Source: Myxococcales bacterium
Lineage (GTDB): Bacteria; Myxococcota_A; Polyangia; Polyangiales; Houyiibacteriaceae
Reading direction: 5' to 3'
Assembly (NCBI GenBank): GCA_020354595.1
Contig: CP070650.1
Span: forward strand, 2,102,123-2,107,676
DNA: 5,554 bases
Position numbers and translations under genes: made by a program. The notes below the pieces were generated by a model. The model saw only the letters and a list, made by a program, of their open reading frames with translations. It was not told where the DNA came from and did not search any database. The number at the start of each line of letters is the position of its first letter. Positions within the stretch are counted from its first letter, which is position 1. Of this stretch, positions 4,758-5,554 are shown piece after piece.

Positions 4758-5399
4758 ATGGCACGGACAACCAGAACCCACACCCCGAACAGACCTTTCC
4801 GAATCCAGCCGCACCTGCGGAAGGCCACCCTCGTGCACGACGGGTTCGCGTTCCAACTTGCGACCGACTTGCGTGCATACGGTTTCGAGGTCGTCGAGGG
4901 GCCTGTGTTCTCTGCTGCGAACCCCCACGAGGCGCCGGGGAATCTCGCGGTGATCGCAACCCGGCCGGGTGCAGCCAAGGCTGACCGTCTTCGCGAATGG
5001 GCACGTCAGCTCTGCTGGCGGGGCGCGGCGGTTCTTGCCGTTGGATCAGCGGTCGGTCCCGTTGCCGAGCTTTTCGGTTCCCTGAGAGCGCCCCATGTCG
5101 AGGCGAAGGTCAATGGTCGCTTGGCGGACATCCAATCCGCGAGTCAGGGCCTCTTCATCGGATTGCCGTCCGAGTTCCGTTTGGCTCTCCAGGCTGGTGA
5201 CCGTTTCGAGCACACCGAGCTCAGCGCCGAGTTCAGCACCACCGCGTGGAGCCGAGACGGCGAGCTGATCGGCGCGTCACACGTCTTCAGGCCGGTCCAT
5301 CTGCTGCATCCCGCGGTGTTGGAAAGCGGAGAGATGAGGCGGATCGTCTTGAAGAATCTGATGAACCTGCTGCGAGAGCGAGGGGGAAGAGCCTTTTAG
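4758..5399 (+). CDS. TrpG/PabA-like class I glutamine amidotransferase, catalytic residues lost
   Basis: The protein has 213 residues from ATG 4758, about the family length (~190-200) plus an N-terminal extension. The family removes ammonia from glutamine for anthranilate or aminodeoxychorismate synthase. Resemblance is seen along the whole domain: HDGFAFQLATDLRAYGFEVV (27-46), VIATRPG at the place of the SPGPG loop, AVLAVGSAVGPVAELFG (91-107) at the nucleophile elbow, SQGLFIGLPSEF (129-140), TTAWSRDGELIGASH (161-175) and LLHPAVLES (182-190). The elbow normally reads GVCLGHQ. Here Cys is replaced by Gly96, and His-Gln by Val99-Gly100. The FHPES motif keeps His184, but Glu is replaced by Ala186. 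Glutamine hydrolysis by the usual mechanism should be impossible. The only other Cys (86) is not at the elbow. It follows an aromatic leader-peptide attenuator, which fits an aromatic pathway operon. The role could be structural or regulatory. The fold assignment is by motif recognition, so a more distant GATase-like family is possible. Confidence 0.72.
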   Translation: MARTTRTHTPNRPFRIQPHLRKATLVHDGFAFQLATDLRAYGFEVVEGPVFSAANPHEAPGNLAVIATRPGAAKADRLREWARQLCWRGAAVLAVGSAVGPVAELFGSLRAPHVEAKVNGRLADIQSASQGLFIGLPSEFRLALQAGDRFEHTELSAEFSTTAWSRDGELIGASHVFRPVHLLHPAVLESGEMRRIVLKNLMNLLRERGGRAF

Positions 5400-5415
5400 C
5401 AGCGTCAGCGTCAGG
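5398..5415 (-). repeat. third RCTGRC-type hexamer array
   Basis: Read leftward from 5415 the sequence is CCTGAC GCTGAC GCTGCT, the same hexamer type and final GCTGCT unit as in the two arrays at 1604-1633 and 2685-2714. It is followed by AAAAGG, not by TACCCT, so no promoter is claimed. Like the array at 2685 it overlaps a stop codon, here TAG 5397-5399. Confidence 0.45.
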
Positions 5416-5429
5416 TTTAGTTAAAGCCG

Positions 5430-5554
5430 CCCCCCCCCCCCCCCCCCCCAAACAACACGGGGCGCCCGTGGGCGGGGCCGGGGGCGGGGCCCGCCCAGAG
5501 GGCCCGGCCCGGACGCCAGCGCGGGGGGGGGGGCCCCCCCCCCCCCCCCCCCCC
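5430..5554. other. homopolymer and low-complexity contig end, probably artefact
   Basis: It contains 20 consecutive C (5430-5449), 11 G (5523-5533) and a terminal 21 C (5534-5554). Between them is sequence made almost wholly of G and C with no coding frame. This pattern is typical of low-quality read ends, for example poly-G calls of two-colour sequencing and their complement. It should not be interpreted biologically. Confidence 0.8.

Noticed and set aside
5398..5415. CRISPR-like or longer repeat array after the TrpG-like gene
   Set aside because: Only three 6-bp units without spacers; treated as a short hexamer array.
1..5554. Defence system, mobile element, integrase, tRNA or rRNA
   Set aside because: No transposase, integrase, nuclease, toxin-antitoxin or RNA gene signature, and no terminal inverted repeats, were seen on either strand.

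Overview
The window looks like a high-GC bacterial contig, probably from an uncultured member of Myxococcota or a related deltaproteobacterial lineage. This rests on gene style (a SufT-type DUF59 protein, a DUF2236 oxygenase, lipoproteins and small Cys-rich proteins in single-gene units), on GC-rich third codon positions, and on intergenic regions with degenerate hexamer arrays. There is no rRNA or marker gene, so the lineage is a guess. The last ~125 bases (poly-C, poly-G and very GC-rich junk) look like a sequencing or assembly artefact at a contig end.

Left part (1-1744): a SufT/MIP18-type Fe-S assembly protein, whose frame is open to the window edge, runs rightward. It meets tail-to-tail a leftward DUF2236 (MpaB/Lcp-like haem oxygenase) gene, and both use the same CTAG for their stop codons. 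The oxygenase gene has an otherwise intact frame interrupted by one amber codon two codons before the expected haem-ligand His, so it is a recent pseudogene, a sequence error or a recoded gene. A repeat-rich spacer follows.

Middle (1745-4566): a predicted lipoprotein of a family often mislabelled 'Maf', a Cys-cluster/coiled-coil protein of unknown function, a 54-residue putative secreted peptide too short for ordinary gene calling, and a tandem two-domain gamma-glutamylcyclotransferase-like protein. Several genes have a -10-like box only 6-8 bases before the start codon, suggesting very short or leaderless mRNAs. Two oppositely oriented genes (the oxygenase and the Cys-cluster protein) share the same upstream layout: five RCTGRC-type hexamers, one base, then TACCCT.

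Right part (4563-5399): the most interesting region. A good sigma-70-type promoter begins inside the stop codon of the cyclotransferase gene. It drives a 17-codon leader peptide with an aromatic run (FYFWF), followed by a perfect 9-bp rho-independent terminator and an alternative 11-bp antiterminator. This is a complete-looking ribosome-mediated attenuator. The controlled gene encodes a TrpG/PabA-like class I glutamine amidotransferase that has lost its catalytic Cys and Glu, i.e. an apparent pseudoenzyme under aromatic amino acid control. Its operon partners, if any, lie beyond the broken contig end.
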